From: Listeria ilorinensis
Lineage (GTDB): Bacteria > Bacillota > Bacilli > Lactobacillales > Listeriaceae
NCBI RefSeq assembly: GCF_913566895.1
Contig: NZ_CAJYCN010000007.1
Coordinates: 62,001 to 126,000 of the forward strand
Direction: 5' to 3'
Length of the DNA stretch: 64,000 bases
Below, piece by piece: positions 7,863 to 17,282 of this stretch. The position numbers and the translations under genes are program-made. Numbering within the stretch: position 1 is the first letter of the stretch; each line of letters begins with the position of its first letter. The notes under the pieces were generated by a model. The model had not been told where the DNA came from. It saw nothing but the letters and a program-made list of their open reading frames with translations, and did no database searches.

Positions 7863-8969
7863 TCATTGATCGATATGCCAATTCGCTCCTTGCAACATTC
7901 TTTTAAACAAATACTTCTCTTCACTCACCTGTACAAGTACCTGTTGTTTTTCCAAATAAATCAAATACTCTTCTAGCAAAAATCGACAAGCTTGCTTCGG
8001 CAAATAGATCGTTTTGATTGGCTGAATTGTTTTCTGAAAGCAAGTCCATATCTGTTGTTTAGTAAATAGATTCCCCGCTGAAAACTGCTCAAAAAAATGG
8101 ACATAAAGCTGATATTGCCATTCGATCGCAGGAGTAATGACCAAAAATTGACTATTTAATTGTATGCCCACTTCTTTTGGTAAACTATGTAGCGTCAAAC
8201 CATTTGCATATAAGGTTCTCATAAAATTTCCTTGGGCTTCGTATTTCGCATAATAATAACAAGTTTTTTGTCGTTCCATTTGCAGATTTTGTTTTAAGTA
8301 AAACTGACGAAAGCGTATCCGTCCTACCGCTCTTTTCATATCTGCCTCACACCAATCAAGTGGTAAATCCATCACGGAAGCAAAAAATCGATTTCCACCT
8401 TCATAAGTCAAGTGATAATAAAGGCGTAGGCATTGGTCACTAACGGAAAAACACCAGAGATGGTAACCCCACTCATCATGTTTCCGAATAAAAGCTTTTT
8501 GAAAAGCGGTTAAATGATAGCGTCCCCTACACATCTCAAGCTGCTGACCTAGAATCCATTCAGCTTGAAGACCCACCTGCTCATAATCATCCGTTCTATC
8601 GATCAGTTGGCTAATAGGAATTGTTGCACATTGAAATTCGACTGCTATTTTCTGATCAACTAAAATATCCGCCTGTCTTGCAATCATCTTTAAATAGTGT
8701 TCCAGTGAAATTTCGTGACTCTGTCGTAATAACCAGTCCGCCAATAGCCACTTTCCATTTAAATGCCGTTCACTTTCTCCCTCAGAAGCAAAGCTACACT
8801 TCGAAGAGCATTTATGAGCAAAATGTGGCGTCTTAAGCGGTCCTGCTTTGATCACCAGTTCCTCCTGACATGCCTGACAAAAATAAATGGTTTGCTGCGT
8901 CTTCAAGTAGCCCACATTCGCACGCGTAACTGTATACGACTTTCCTTGCTGATCCTGTGCTGTAAACAT
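7863..8969 (-). CDS. coiA: Competence protein CoiA-like nuclease
   Basis: CoiA is required for processing of incoming DNA during transformation in streptococci. The 368-residue product has an N-terminal zinc-finger-like region (CQACQE, then HFAHKCSSKC, residues 32-58) and a PD-(D/E)XK type nuclease core with the D-ILVDQKIAVEFQ pattern. Aromatic-rich helices follow. It starts at ATG 8969 after AAAGGAG and precedes pepF. Competence is not shown in ordinary Listeria cultures, so the role is uncertain, but the frame is intact. Confidence 0.88.
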   Translation of the reverse strand: MFTAQDQQGKSYTVTRANVGYLKTQQTIYFCQACQEELVIKAGPLKTPHFAHKCSSKCSFASEGESERHLNGKWLLADWLLRQSHEISLEHYLKMIARQADILVDQKIAVEFQCATIPISQLIDRTDDYEQVGLQAEWILGQQLEMCRGRYHLTAFQKAFIRKHDEWGYHLWCFSVSDQCLRLYYHLTYEGGNRFFASVMDLPLDWCEADMKRAVGRIRFRQFYLKQNLQMERQKTCYYYAKYEAQGNFMRTLYANGLTLHSLPKEVGIQLNSQFLVITPAIEWQYQLYVHFFEQFSAGNLFTKQQIWTCFQKTIQPIKTIYLPKQACRFLLEEYLIYLEKQQVLVQVSEEKYLFKRMLQGANWHIDQ

Positions 8970-9044
8970 TTCGTCTCCTCTTTCCTTTTACTTTACTAAT
9001 TCCTCCTTTCTCTGGATTTTCCTGCTAAAAAAGGCAAAGTTAAA

Positions 9045-9087
9045 AAAAGACCTGATTTCTGCTTTTTTCTAAGCAAAAATCAGGTCA
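9045..9087 (-). terminator. Terminator after mecA
   Basis: GACCTGATTTCTGCTT pairs with AAGCAAAAATCAGGTC (one mismatch) and is followed on the minus strand by a run of seven T. Confidence 0.9.
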
Positions 9088-9094
9088 GATTAAA

Positions 9095-9748
9095 TTATTT
9101 ACTGAAATAGTGTTGAATTTGACTTAAAGCTTCATCAGCAAAAATAACTTTGCCGTATTCTTCCAACAGACAACCCGTCAAATTCGACTCGGCTCCATAT
9201 TCCAGCAAGATACTTACCGCATTGTCAATGTTTGATTCATCATACTGTGCTTCGGGGAATTCCACATAAAGATAATATTTATCTTGATAATGATAGAGTT
9301 TTGAAGCAATACCTTTTAGGCCAGTTGCTTGACTCATCGTGATAATATCTTCAAAATCGCTAAACGCTAAAATAAACTCCAGCGTATCCTCTTCATCTAG
9401 TTCTTCTTTTTTGTTTGGATTGAAATTTTCTTCAAGCAACTTTTCAATTCGCTCGTCTGCCATACCGCTTGCTTCCGGTATATTCATATCAAATCCGCCT
9501 TCTGCTTTGCCTGCAGCTTTTGTAACAAAAACCTCCAGACCATGCTTCAGCGCTTGTACTTGTATCCAGAGCGGACCTTCTGGAGCGAACTCTTCTTCAT
9601 ACTTCAGTTCATCCATCATTTCCCAGAAAAGTTCTTCACTTTTCTCACGGTCATACCAAACATCTTCTTGGTTAAAGCCACGCTCTTCCAGATCTAGATA
9701 AGAAATGTAAAACTTGATCGTATCTTCATTAATGCGTTCAATTTCCAT
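9095..9748 (-). CDS. mecA: Adaptor protein MecA
   Basis: MecA delivers substrates such as ComK to the ClpCP protease. The product, 217 residues from the ATG at 9748, begins MEIERINEDTIKFYISYLDL, the conserved N-terminal substrate-binding domain, then has an acidic linker (EELDEEDT, about residues 115-125) and a C-terminal ClpC-binding domain with the duplicated beta-alpha fold. A GTG six bases upstream is in frame but only a few bases from the GGGAG ribosome site, so the ATG is preferred. It is monocistronic, between coiA and spxA, as in related genomes. Confidence 0.95.
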   Translation of the reverse strand: MEIERINEDTIKFYISYLDLEERGFNQEDVWYDREKSEELFWEMMDELKYEEEFAPEGPLWIQVQALKHGLEVFVTKAAGKAEGGFDMNIPEASGMADERIEKLLEENFNPNKKEELDEEDTLEFILAFSDFEDIITMSQATGLKGIASKLYHYQDKYYLYVEFPEAQYDESNIDNAVSILLEYGAESNLTGCLLEEYGKVIFADEALSQIQHYFSK

Positions 9749-9928
9749 CGTCACACTCTCCCTTCCTCTTTAGTCATTGACAATGAAGGGTAAAAATTAT
9801 TTCTTCTTTCATTGTAGCCTAAAATGAAAATTTATACCACCATAAGTTATCAAATGCCTTGATGGAACCTAATCATAGACTAAAAATATTAAAATTACAA
9901 GAATATCAGCTTAAAATTACCATAAGTA

Positions 9929-9962
9929 AAAAAAAAGCTGTCAATCATCCAATCGACAGCTC
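9929..9962 (-). terminator. Terminator after spxA
   Basis: AGCTGTC / GACAGCT arms with a 12-base loop, followed on the minus strand by a long T run (9927-9935 A tract on the plus strand). Confidence 0.8.
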
Positions 9963-9972
9963 TAGCTACTAT

Positions 9973-10368
9973 TTAATTAACCATTTTTTGAGCTTCACGA
10001 AGCTGATAAGTACGCACCTTGCGTGGCAAGAAACGGCGAATCTCATCTTCGTTGTACCCTACTTGCAGACGTTTCTCATCAATGATGATAGGACGACGAA
10101 GCAAGCCTGGATTTTTTTGAATCAGTTCAAATAATTCTTGTAGTGGTAAACTGTCTAAATCGACATTTAATTTCTGGAAGGTTTTTGAACGGGTCGAAAT
10201 AATTTCATCTGTACCATCTTCAGTCATACGTAAGATTTCTTTAATTTCATCCAAACTAAGCGGTTCAGAAAAAATATTTCTTTCTTTATATGGGATTTCG
10301 TGTTCTTCTAGCCATGCACGTGCTTTACGGCAAGATGTACAACTAGGTGAAGTGTATAACGTTACCAT
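9973..10368 (-). CDS. spxA: Transcriptional regulator Spx
   Basis: Spx binds the RNA polymerase alpha subunit and redirects transcription under disulfide stress. From the ATG at 10368 the product has 131 residues, the usual size, starting [13 protein letters not shown] with the redox switch CxxC at residues 10-13 and the RRPI segment near 91-94. In-frame codons upstream to 10410 would add 14 non-conserved residues. The site AAGGAG is about 12 bases from the ATG, which is rather long. It lies next to mecA and the opp operon as in Listeria and Bacillus. Confidence 0.95.
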   Translation of the reverse strand: MVTLYTSPSCTSCRKARAWLEEHEIPYKERNIFSEPLSLDEIKEILRMTEDGTDEIISTRSKTFQKLNVDLDSLPLQELFELIQKNPGLLRRPIIIDEKRLQVGYNEDEIRRFLPRKVRTYQLREAQKMVN

Positions 10369-10467
10369 TAGACATTCACACTCCTTATAAGGGTTTATTG
10401 TTTCATTCATTTAACGAAATTCTATCCATTTCTCTATTTGGAAGAATAAAGAAGAATTCACTCCTTC

Positions 10468-10473
10468 ATTATA
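10468..10473 (-). promoter_or_regulatory. -10 box of spxA
   Basis: TATAAT on the minus strand about 100 bases ahead of spxA. The -35 region is weak, so an activator or another sigma factor may help. Confidence 0.35.
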
Positions 10474-10651
10474 CACTAAATTTGTGAAATAAAATATACT
10501 AATTTTAAATTTCTTCCTAAATATGCAGAAATTGTCTAGGTATGCCGTTAGTAATAACTTACCCCTACTATACTGACTTTAAACGAGAATTACATGAAAA
10601 AATATTGCTTTAAATGAAAAATTGATGAGAAATAAATGAAAGCTATATGAA

Positions 10652-10689
10652 AAAACATGCTCAGACATTTGCCAAGCATGTTTTCCCTT
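10652..10689 (-). terminator. Terminator after oppF
   Basis: AAAACATGCT / AGCATGTTTT arms with a 13-base loop close the opp operon; the minus strand reads into a T run. Confidence 0.8.
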
Positions 10690-11654
10690 TATTTCTGATG
10701 CTCTGCGATAAGCGCAGCATGTTTTTCCTTATAAGTGACAAGCTCAGCTTCCGAGCAGTAAACAAAGTGCCCTGGGGAAACCTCACGCATCTTGATCTCT
10801 TCACCATCTTGGTAAGCATGGATACTTGGATCATAAATTTTCCGAACCCGAGTCCGTTCATAGTTAGGATCTGGCAAAGGAATTGCAGATAACAGTGATT
10901 CTGTATAGGGGTGAAGCGGCGCCCGATAAAGTTCATCCGCATCTGCCAATTCTACTAATTTTCCGTAATACATAACTCCAATTCGGTCACTAATATACTT
11001 CACCATTGATAAATCATGGGCGATAAATAAGTATGTCAGCCCTTTTTCTTTTTGGAGTTCTTTCAACAGATTAACCACTTGCGCTTGAATAGACACATCA
11101 AGTGCAGAGATTGGTTCATCCGCGATAATAAATTCTGGTTGGACAGCTAGCGCACGAGCAATTCCGATCCGTTGTCTTTGTCCACCTGAGAATTCATGCG
11201 GATAACGACCAGCATGCTCTTTACTTAGACCAACCGTTTCTAACAGGCGGTAAACTTGTTGATCTGCCTCTTCTTTTGTCTTGGCCAATTCATGGATATT
11301 GATCCCCTCAGCAATAATATCCCGAACTTTCATCCGTGGATTTAAAGACGCATAGGGATCTTGGAAAATCATTTGCATCTTTTGTCGAAATTCGTGCATC
11401 TCTTTACGTGATTTTTTTCCATGAACATTTTTGCCGTTATAAAGAACTTCACCACCAGTGGCATTATAAAGACGAATGATCGTCCGGCCAGTTGTGGATT
11501 TCCCACAACCAGACTCACCAACAAGCCCCAGTGTTTCTCCTTTATAAATATCAAAGGAAATATCGTCAACAGCGCGAACTTCATTAGGTTTTCCCTGATT
11601 GAAGTATTGTTTCAAATTATGAATCTCCACTAATTTTTCGCGTTCACTCATCAA
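10689..11654 (-). CDS. oppF: Oligopeptide ABC transporter ATPase OppF
   Basis: One of the two ATPases of the oligopeptide importer, 321 residues. It has Walker A GESGCGKST near residue 50, the ABC signature FSGGQRQRIGIARAL, Walker B FIIADEP, and the C-terminal OppF-type extension with PLPDPNYERTR. The ATG start overlaps the end of oppD by 11 bases. It is the last gene of oppABCDF; both ATPases assemble as a heterodimer on the OppB/OppC membrane pair. Two consecutive ATG codons make the start uncertain by one residue. Confidence 0.95.
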   Translation of the reverse strand: MMSEREKLVEIHNLKQYFNQGKPNEVRAVDDISFDIYKGETLGLVGESGCGKSTTGRTIIRLYNATGGEVLYNGKNVHGKKSRKEMHEFRQKMQMIFQDPYASLNPRMKVRDIIAEGINIHELAKTKEEADQQVYRLLETVGLSKEHAGRYPHEFSGGQRQRIGIARALAVQPEFIIADEPISALDVSIQAQVVNLLKELQKEKGLTYLFIAHDLSMVKYISDRIGVMYYGKLVELADADELYRAPLHPYTESLLSAIPLPDPNYERTRVRKIYDPSIHAYQDGEEIKMREVSPGHFVYCSEAELVTYKEKHAALIAEHQK

Positions 11655-12723
11655 CTTCTACCCCCTTTGCATGAACAGCTTGCATTCCTGGGTGAAGCTT
11701 TGCAAACTCTTCCTGCCGTCTAAGAACAGCTTCCGGCGGTGTTACTTCCGGTGCATCAGGATGCAAGAGCCAAGTTGCCGCAAAGTGGGTATCAGATACC
11801 TTAAACATTGGCGGCTGCTCTTCTAAATCGATTTGCATCGCATATTGATTCCGCGGCGCAAATGCATCCCCTTTTGGTGGTTTCAAAAGATCAGGTGGTG
11901 TACCTGGAATTACGAATAACTCTTCATCATCCGTATCAAGTGTCGGCATCGAGCTAATGAGACCCCAAGTATATGGATGCTGCGGATTATAGAAAATTTC
12001 ATCAACCGTACCGATTTCCACGATTTTCCCAGCATACATAACTGCCACCCGGTCAGCTACATTAGCAACTACACCTAGATCGTGGGTGATAAAGATGATT
12101 GACGTATCGATTTTCTTTTGCAAGTCTTTCATTAAATCAAGAATCTGAGCTTGAATAGTTACATCCAGCGCAGTTGTTGGCTCATCGGCAATTAGTACCT
12201 GCGGATTACAAGCAAGCGAAATCGCAATAACGACCCGTTGACGCATACCACCAGAAAATTGGTGCGGATATTGTTTAATCCGTTCTTCGGCTTTAGGGAT
12301 CCCAACAAGTTGAAGTAATCGAAGCGCCGTTTTATGTGCCTCTTTTTTACTGATTTTTTGGTGTTTGATAAGCGGTTCAGAAATTTGTTTGCCAATTGTC
12401 ATCGTAGGATTGAGCGATGTCATTGGATCTTGGAAAATCATCGCGATATCTTTTCCGCGAATTTTTTGCATCTGCGCTTCTGTAGCAGTTGCTAAATCTT
12501 TTCCATCAAACAAAATATGTCCCGATTTTATTTTTGAATTACTTTCCGGCAACAAACGCATAATTGCTTTTGTTGTAACGGATTTACCTGAACCTGATTC
12601 TCCTACAATCGCGAGCGTCTCCCCTTTAAAGAGGTCGAAGCTTACACCACGGATTGCTTTCACTTCTCCCGCGTATGTGTGGAAAGAAATATTCAGATCC
12701 TTAACTTCTAATAGTTTTTCCAT
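11644..12723 (-). CDS. oppD: Oligopeptide ABC transporter ATPase OppD
   Basis: The second ATPase of the peptide importer, 359 residues. Walker A is GESGSGKSVT near residue 40, the signature is FSGGMRQRVVIAISL, Walker B is VLIADEPT, and the C-terminal part carries the oligopeptide-type extension (GTPPDLLKPPKG). It starts 17 bases after oppC and overlaps oppF, so translation is coupled. Length and motifs are normal for the family. Confidence 0.95.
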   Translation of the reverse strand: MEKLLEVKDLNISFHTYAGEVKAIRGVSFDLFKGETLAIVGESGSGKSVTTKAIMRLLPESNSKIKSGHILFDGKDLATATEAQMQKIRGKDIAMIFQDPMTSLNPTMTIGKQISEPLIKHQKISKKEAHKTALRLLQLVGIPKAEERIKQYPHQFSGGMRQRVVIAISLACNPQVLIADEPTTALDVTIQAQILDLMKDLQKKIDTSIIFITHDLGVVANVADRVAVMYAGKIVEIGTVDEIFYNPQHPYTWGLISSMPTLDTDDEELFVIPGTPPDLLKPPKGDAFAPRNQYAMQIDLEEQPPMFKVSDTHFAATWLLHPDAPEVTPPEAVLRRQEEFAKLHPGMQAVHAKGVEVDE

Positions 12724-12740
12724 TTCTCCTCACCTCTCAT

Positions 12741-13763
12741 TTAGTCACGCATTTTCGGATCGAACGCATCGCGAAGACCATCAGCAATCAAGTTGAAAGC
12801 AATCATGATCAAACAAAGTACGATACATGGATATAGAACCATATACGGCAGCACCTGCATCGTCTTATACCCATCATTGATAAGTGTACCGAGCGATGCT
12901 GCTGGAGCTGGAAGCCCTAGTCCGATAAAGCTTAGGAAAGCTTCGAAGAAAATGGCACTTGGAATACTGAACATGACGTTGATAATAATAATCCCGGATA
13001 CGTTCGGCAGCAAGTGTTTAACTAAAATTTTCGGTGCAGATTCACCCAGTGTAACGGAAGCCATGACAAACTCTTGATTTTTGAGCTTGAGCACCTGCCC
13101 CCGCACAACCCTGGCCATTGTTATCCAACTGGTCATGGCGATGGCGATTATAATCGAGATAATCCCCGGATCAAGCACGAGAAGCATCAAAATGACGACA
13201 ACGAGATTCGGAATAGCTGAAATAATTTCCAGAACACGCTGCATGAAATTATCCACACGTCCACCAACGTAGCCAGAAATCAGCCCATAAGCAACCCCGA
13301 TAACAAGGTCACAAAGAGCAGCAACAACAGCAATCAGTAATGAAACCCGAGTGCCTTCCCAAATACGATAGAACTGGTCGCGACCAAGTGTGTCACTTCC
13401 AAGCCAATAATAAACATTATCATCAATATTTTTTTGTTTGTATACATCTACTTCTGTTCCACCGATATCTTGCTTCCCGTTCCAGAATGGCATATTTTCA
13501 AAGCCCTGAACTTTAGGAGGCAGGCTGGCATTTGTATTGACCATTTCATCATAAATACCATGGCCGCGGAAAATCGGTGCAAAAATAGCCATTAGAATAA
13601 TAATCGCCAAAACGATGATTGAAACTAATGCCGCTTTATTTTTACGAATCCTAAGCCATGAATCTTGTAAGAAGGTCAGACTAGGACGTTGTATTTTTTC
13701 TGCTTCAGAGTCCTGCAGGTGAGCAGGCTGAAATAATTCTTTTGCAATTTTATGTTCCGCCAT
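12741..13763 (-). CDS. oppC: Oligopeptide ABC transporter permease OppC
   Basis: Membrane permease of the peptide importer, 340 residues. It has a cytoplasmic N-terminal tail, a first membrane helix at about 38-62, a large extracytoplasmic loop (about 65-125), and five further helices with the EAA-type loop containing LGESAPKILVKHLLPN. The ATG start at 13763 overlaps the oppB stop by one base. It pairs with OppB to form the channel. Confidence 0.94.
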   Translation of the reverse strand: MAEHKIAKELFQPAHLQDSEAEKIQRPSLTFLQDSWLRIRKNKAALVSIIVLAIIILMAIFAPIFRGHGIYDEMVNTNASLPPKVQGFENMPFWNGKQDIGGTEVDVYKQKNIDDNVYYWLGSDTLGRDQFYRIWEGTRVSLLIAVVAALCDLVIGVAYGLISGYVGGRVDNFMQRVLEIISAIPNLVVVILMLLVLDPGIISIIIAIAMTSWITMARVVRGQVLKLKNQEFVMASVTLGESAPKILVKHLLPNVSGIIIINVMFSIPSAIFFEAFLSFIGLGLPAPAASLGTLINDGYKTMQVLPYMVLYPCIVLCLIMIAFNLIADGLRDAFDPKMRD

Positions 13764-14692
13764 TAGCTCTTACCTCCTGACACACGAATACGAGGATCAA
13801 TCAATCCATACAATACATCAACAACGAAAATAATCGCAACGAGCATTGCCGCAAACAGTAAAGTTGTTCCCATGATTACCGGATAGTCATTCGTTTGAAT
13901 CGAAGAAACAAACTGACTACCGATCCCAGGGATACTAAAGATATTTTCAATAACGAGTGAACCGGTCATCAGCGACACTGAAAGCGGTCCTAAAACCGTA
14001 ATAAGTGGAATAAGTGCATTACGAAGGGCATGTTTAAATGCAATCGACATTTTACTATTCCCTTTCGCTTTTGCCAGCAAGATATAATCGGATGCAAACA
14101 CATCGATTAATTCCGTTCTCATAAACCGAGCAGCTGTTGCAAGCGGGAACATCGCCAGCGCAAATGCAGGCAGAATCGTATATAAGAAACCATCCCAACC
14201 GGCTACCGGCAACCATTGCAATTTGGCACCAATCCAGTATTGAAGAACCGTCGCAAATACGAATGACGGAACTGATTTTCCTATAATTGCTATAAATGTA
14301 CTGGTGTAATCCGGCCATTTATTTTGATACATGGCAGCAATAATCCCGAGGATCACCCCGAAAATAAGACCAAACACCATTGCCTCTAGAGCCAATTGAA
14401 TGGAAGGTCCAATCAAGTCTCCAAGAATTTCTGATACAGGACGATTATCCAATTGGAACGACACGCCTAAATCACCGTGCAGTAGTCCTGTCATATAGTC
14501 GAAATATTGAACTGGTAGCGGATCATTTAGGCCATACTGTTCGTTCATCATTTGGATTTGTTCATCGCTCATTTTTTCCTGATTACGATAAGGTGTTCCC
14601 GGTAGGAACTTCATCAGAAAAAATGTAACAGAGGCAATAATGAACAATGTAATGAACATATAAAGCAGCCTTTTTAATGTATACTTTACCAT
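13763..14692 (-). CDS. oppB: Oligopeptide ABC transporter permease OppB
   Basis: Membrane permease of the peptide importer, 309 residues with six helices. The conserved periplasmic-side motif YGLNDPLPVQYFDYM is at about 50-64 and the EAA loop AKGNSKMSIAFKHALRNALIP near 208-228. It is separated from oppA by about 245 bases that contain a hairpin terminator, so expression of oppBCDF may be lower than that of oppA. The ATG start follows AGGAGG. Confidence 0.94.
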   Translation of the reverse strand: MVKYTLKRLLYMFITLFIIASVTFFLMKFLPGTPYRNQEKMSDEQIQMMNEQYGLNDPLPVQYFDYMTGLLHGDLGVSFQLDNRPVSEILGDLIGPSIQLALEAMVFGLIFGVILGIIAAMYQNKWPDYTSTFIAIIGKSVPSFVFATVLQYWIGAKLQWLPVAGWDGFLYTILPAFALAMFPLATAARFMRTELIDVFASDYILLAKAKGNSKMSIAFKHALRNALIPLITVLGPLSVSLMTGSLVIENIFSIPGIGSQFVSSIQTNDYPVIMGTTLLFAAMLVAIIFVVDVLYGLIDPRIRVSGGKS

Positions 14693-14883
14693 CTATCTCG
14701 ACACCTCCTAAGTATTTTTTATATCGCAAGTTTATTTCAAGGTCCGTCTTGTTCCCCTATACTCGGGAGTTTGCGAAACCAGTTGAAACCAAACGATTTT
14801 TCTAAGTTAAATGACGATCATCTATTGTCAAATTATATAAGTTAAATTGTCTAATAATGATTGGCCTAAAATATCAGCAAAAT

Positions 14884-14911
14884 GAGAGAGTATATCGAAA
14901 TATACTCTCTC
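14884..14911 (-). terminator. Hairpin between oppA and oppB
   Basis: A near-perfect 12-base inverted repeat (GAGAGAGTATAT / ATATACTCTCTC) with a four-base loop just after oppA. The following minus-strand T run is weak, suggesting a partial terminator or mRNA stabiliser within the operon. Confidence 0.65.
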
Positions 14912-14937
14912 TAAAATCAAGCATTTCTTAAAGATTC

Positions 14938-16620
14938 TTATTTAGTCAAGTATACATTTTTGTAAGTATAGTCTGGACCAAATGGATTCTTTTGTAGATT
15001 ATGAATGTAATCTTTTTGAAGGTAAGCATTTGCACGGTGGTAAAGTGGTTGGATCGCTACGTCATCATCAAGAAGAATCTTTTCAGCGCCGACCATTTCA
15101 TCCCAACGTTTTTGATCATCTGCAGCATAAGTTACAGAAGCATCTTCAAGGATTTGATCATAATCTTTGTTCGAATAGCTCATTCTGTTTTGAGAACCAT
15201 CTGTTTTGAATAGGTCTAGGAATGTCGATGGATCCTGATAGTCAGGGCCCCATCCGCTCATAGACATATCATAGTTTTGGTCTTGGTCATTTTGAAGACG
15301 TACTTTAAATGGTACGTTTTTCAAGTTAACTGTCAAGCCTTCCAGATTTGTTTGCCATTGGTTTTGTAGGAATTCAGAAGATTTCTTCGCATTTTCAGTA
15401 TCATCAGAAGTAAATTCGATTGTCAACTTGTCTAGGCCAAGTTCTTCAAGACCTTTTTTCCAATATTTTTGAGCTTCTTTTTTATTATATTCTAAGTGAG
15501 CGCCAGATTCTTTCACGTAATCTTCTTTATTACCTGGATCAAATGTGAATTCTGGTGGCACCAAGTTGTTTGCTGGTTTAGAACCATTTTGAAGCACTGT
15601 ATCTACATAAGCTTGTTTGTCAACGGAAAGAGCCAATGCACGACGAATATTTTCGTTTGCAAGTGGTGTATCTTTGCCATCACGTTTTTGGTTGAATTTA
15701 ATGTAGAAAGTAGAAGAATCATTCACAACTGTATAATCTTTGTTATCTTTGTTTTGTGCAGCATATTCAGCACTTAGAAGCGCACGATCAATCTTATCAG
15801 TGTTATAAAGGTTCAAGCTAGTACCGGAATCTTGAACAACTTGTACATTGATTTGTTTCAATGTTACATTTTTCTTATCCCAGTAGTTATCATTTTTCTT
15901 GTAAGTCCATTTTTTATTCGTTCCTGTCCAGTCTTCTAACACGAATGGACCGTTATAAAGGATACTGTCGCTGTTTTGCGCATATTTGTCGCCTTTTTCA
16001 GTTACATATTTTTCATTCAATGGGAAGAATGTTGGGAATGCAAACAACGAGTTGATGTAAGTAGTTGGTTTAGCTAAAGTAACTTCTAATGTGTAGTCAT
16101 CTACAGCTTTAACGCCCAATTCTTCTGGTTTTTTCTCACCTGCTACGATTTCAGAACCGTTTTTGATTGCATCAAATAGGTAAGAGTATGTTGCTGTTGT
16201 CGCTGGGTCAACAGCACGACGCCATGCAAACACGTAATCATTTGCTGTTACAGGGTCACCGTTTGACCATTTCGCATCTTCACGTAATTTGAAGGTATAA
16301 ACAGTTTTGTCATCGCTGATTTTTGGTTCTTCAGCTGCTCCTGCGATTGCTGGGATACCGTCTTTATCAAGTGCATAAAGACCTTCATTCGTTTGGTTAA
16401 GCACGTTCAAACCAACTTGGTCATCCGCTTTTGAGCTATCTGCTGAAGGAATTAGAGCTGATTCAGCTAAATTAAGTACTTGCTCTCCTGATGGTTTTCC
16501 TGAGTCCTTGCTAGAGCTTTTTGAGTCGGAAGAAGAATCACTGCCCCCGCCACATGCTACTAAGACTAAACTTAGTAATAGTGTAAATCCAAGTGTCAAA
16601 AATAATTTAGATTTCTTCAC
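14938..16620 (-). CDS. oppA: Oligopeptide-binding lipoprotein OppA
   Basis: The extracellular binding protein that captures peptides for import, 560 residues. It has a lipoprotein signal with lipobox LVAC and lipidated Cys23, then a Ser/Lys-rich linker (about 25-45) and the family 5 solute-binding fold containing YTFKLREDAKWSNGDPVTA. The start codon is GTG at 16620, eight bases after GGGAGG. It is the first gene of the operon, with its own promoter and CodY-like boxes upstream. In L. monocytogenes OppA supports peptide uptake and growth at low temperature. Confidence 0.95.
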   Translation of the reverse strand: MKKSKLFLTLGFTLLLSLVLVACGGGSDSSSDSKSSSKDSGKPSGEQVLNLAESALIPSADSSKADDQVGLNVLNQTNEGLYALDKDGIPAIAGAAEEPKISDDKTVYTFKLREDAKWSNGDPVTANDYVFAWRRAVDPATTATYSYLFDAIKNGSEIVAGEKKPEELGVKAVDDYTLEVTLAKPTTYINSLFAFPTFFPLNEKYVTEKGDKYAQNSDSILYNGPFVLEDWTGTNKKWTYKKNDNYWDKKNVTLKQINVQVVQDSGTSLNLYNTDKIDRALLSAEYAAQNKDNKDYTVVNDSSTFYIKFNQKRDGKDTPLANENIRRALALSVDKQAYVDTVLQNGSKPANNLVPPEFTFDPGNKEDYVKESGAHLEYNKKEAQKYWKKGLEELGLDKLTIEFTSDDTENAKKSSEFLQNQWQTNLEGLTVNLKNVPFKVRLQNDQDQNYDMSMSGWGPDYQDPSTFLDLFKTDGSQNRMSYSNKDYDQILEDASVTYAADDQKRWDEMVGAEKILLDDDVAIQPLYHRANAYLQKDYIHNLQKNPFGPDYTYKNVYLTK

Positions 16621-16640
16621 TAAGTATACCTCCCTTTTTT

Positions 16641-16655
16641 ATTTTTCTGAAAAAT
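16641..16655. promoter_or_regulatory. CodY-like box in the oppA leader
   Basis: ATTTTTCTGAAAAAT matches 13 of 15 positions of the CodY consensus AATTTTCWGAAAATT. It lies between the promoter and the ribosome site, where CodY would block elongation. A second candidate at 16837-16851 (AGTTTTCTGAAAACA) matches 12 of 15. Confidence 0.6.
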
Positions 16656-16668
16656 TTGCTCGATTACT

Positions 16669-16698
16669 ATTATACTCTAAGTTTTTCCTCTTTGTAAA
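16669..16698 (-). promoter_or_regulatory. oppA promoter
   Basis: On the minus strand: TTTACA (16693-16698), an 18-base spacer, TATAAT (16669-16674). The predicted leader is about 40 bases. Confidence 0.7.
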
Positions 16699-16699
16699 T

Positions 16700-17265
16700 C
16701 AAACAAGCATATGAATAAAATAAATCATCGAATTGCTAATGAATAAAGAAATGAAATTATTCCTTGAAAAGTCTGAATAAATATTCAAACAAATCAAGCA
16801 ATCCACTTCCTGAACATCTACAGAAAATGTTAATTAAGTTTTCTGAAAACAAGTTCAGTTTAATCTAACAACTCGCTTCTCCATTTTAGTCAATAACAAG
16901 TTTGAATTGCGTAAACAAAAAACTAAAAGTACAACAACAAGCGACTTAATCCTCTAAAAATTTTAGGATTATATTTATTTATATACTTTTTTTCGCTCTT
17001 TGTCTAGATAAAAACATCAAAAATTTATTTAAATTTATTAATTATTTAATGAAAGCCTGATAGAATGGGTCTTTATGGATTTTAAATTTTTTTCTTGCTA
17101 AGAACGAACTTTTTTGAATCCAAATAAAAAAATCGTTCGTTTTTCCCTTTTATTTCTAATTTTCTAAATATAGTTTGTTTTTATTATCCGAAAAGTTTAA
17201 CGGATCACACTCTGCATAGGATAGTCAACTTATTGCATTTATGGTAAAGTATGTAAGAACAAAAT
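16700..17265. other. AT-rich gap between oppA and DUF3899 gene
   Basis: No credible coding region over about 560 bases. It holds the upstream CodY-like box, a hairpin at 16947-16971 followed by a T-rich stretch on the plus strand, and an imperfect AACGAA/TTCGTT repeat at 17102-17142. A small RNA is possible but not shown. Confidence 0.35.
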
Positions 17266-17282
17266 TTTTGAGGTGAACAATT

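Noticed and set aside
12365-12796. 143-codon frame opposite oppD and oppC
   Set aside because: Antisense shadow spanning two real coding regions and their junction.
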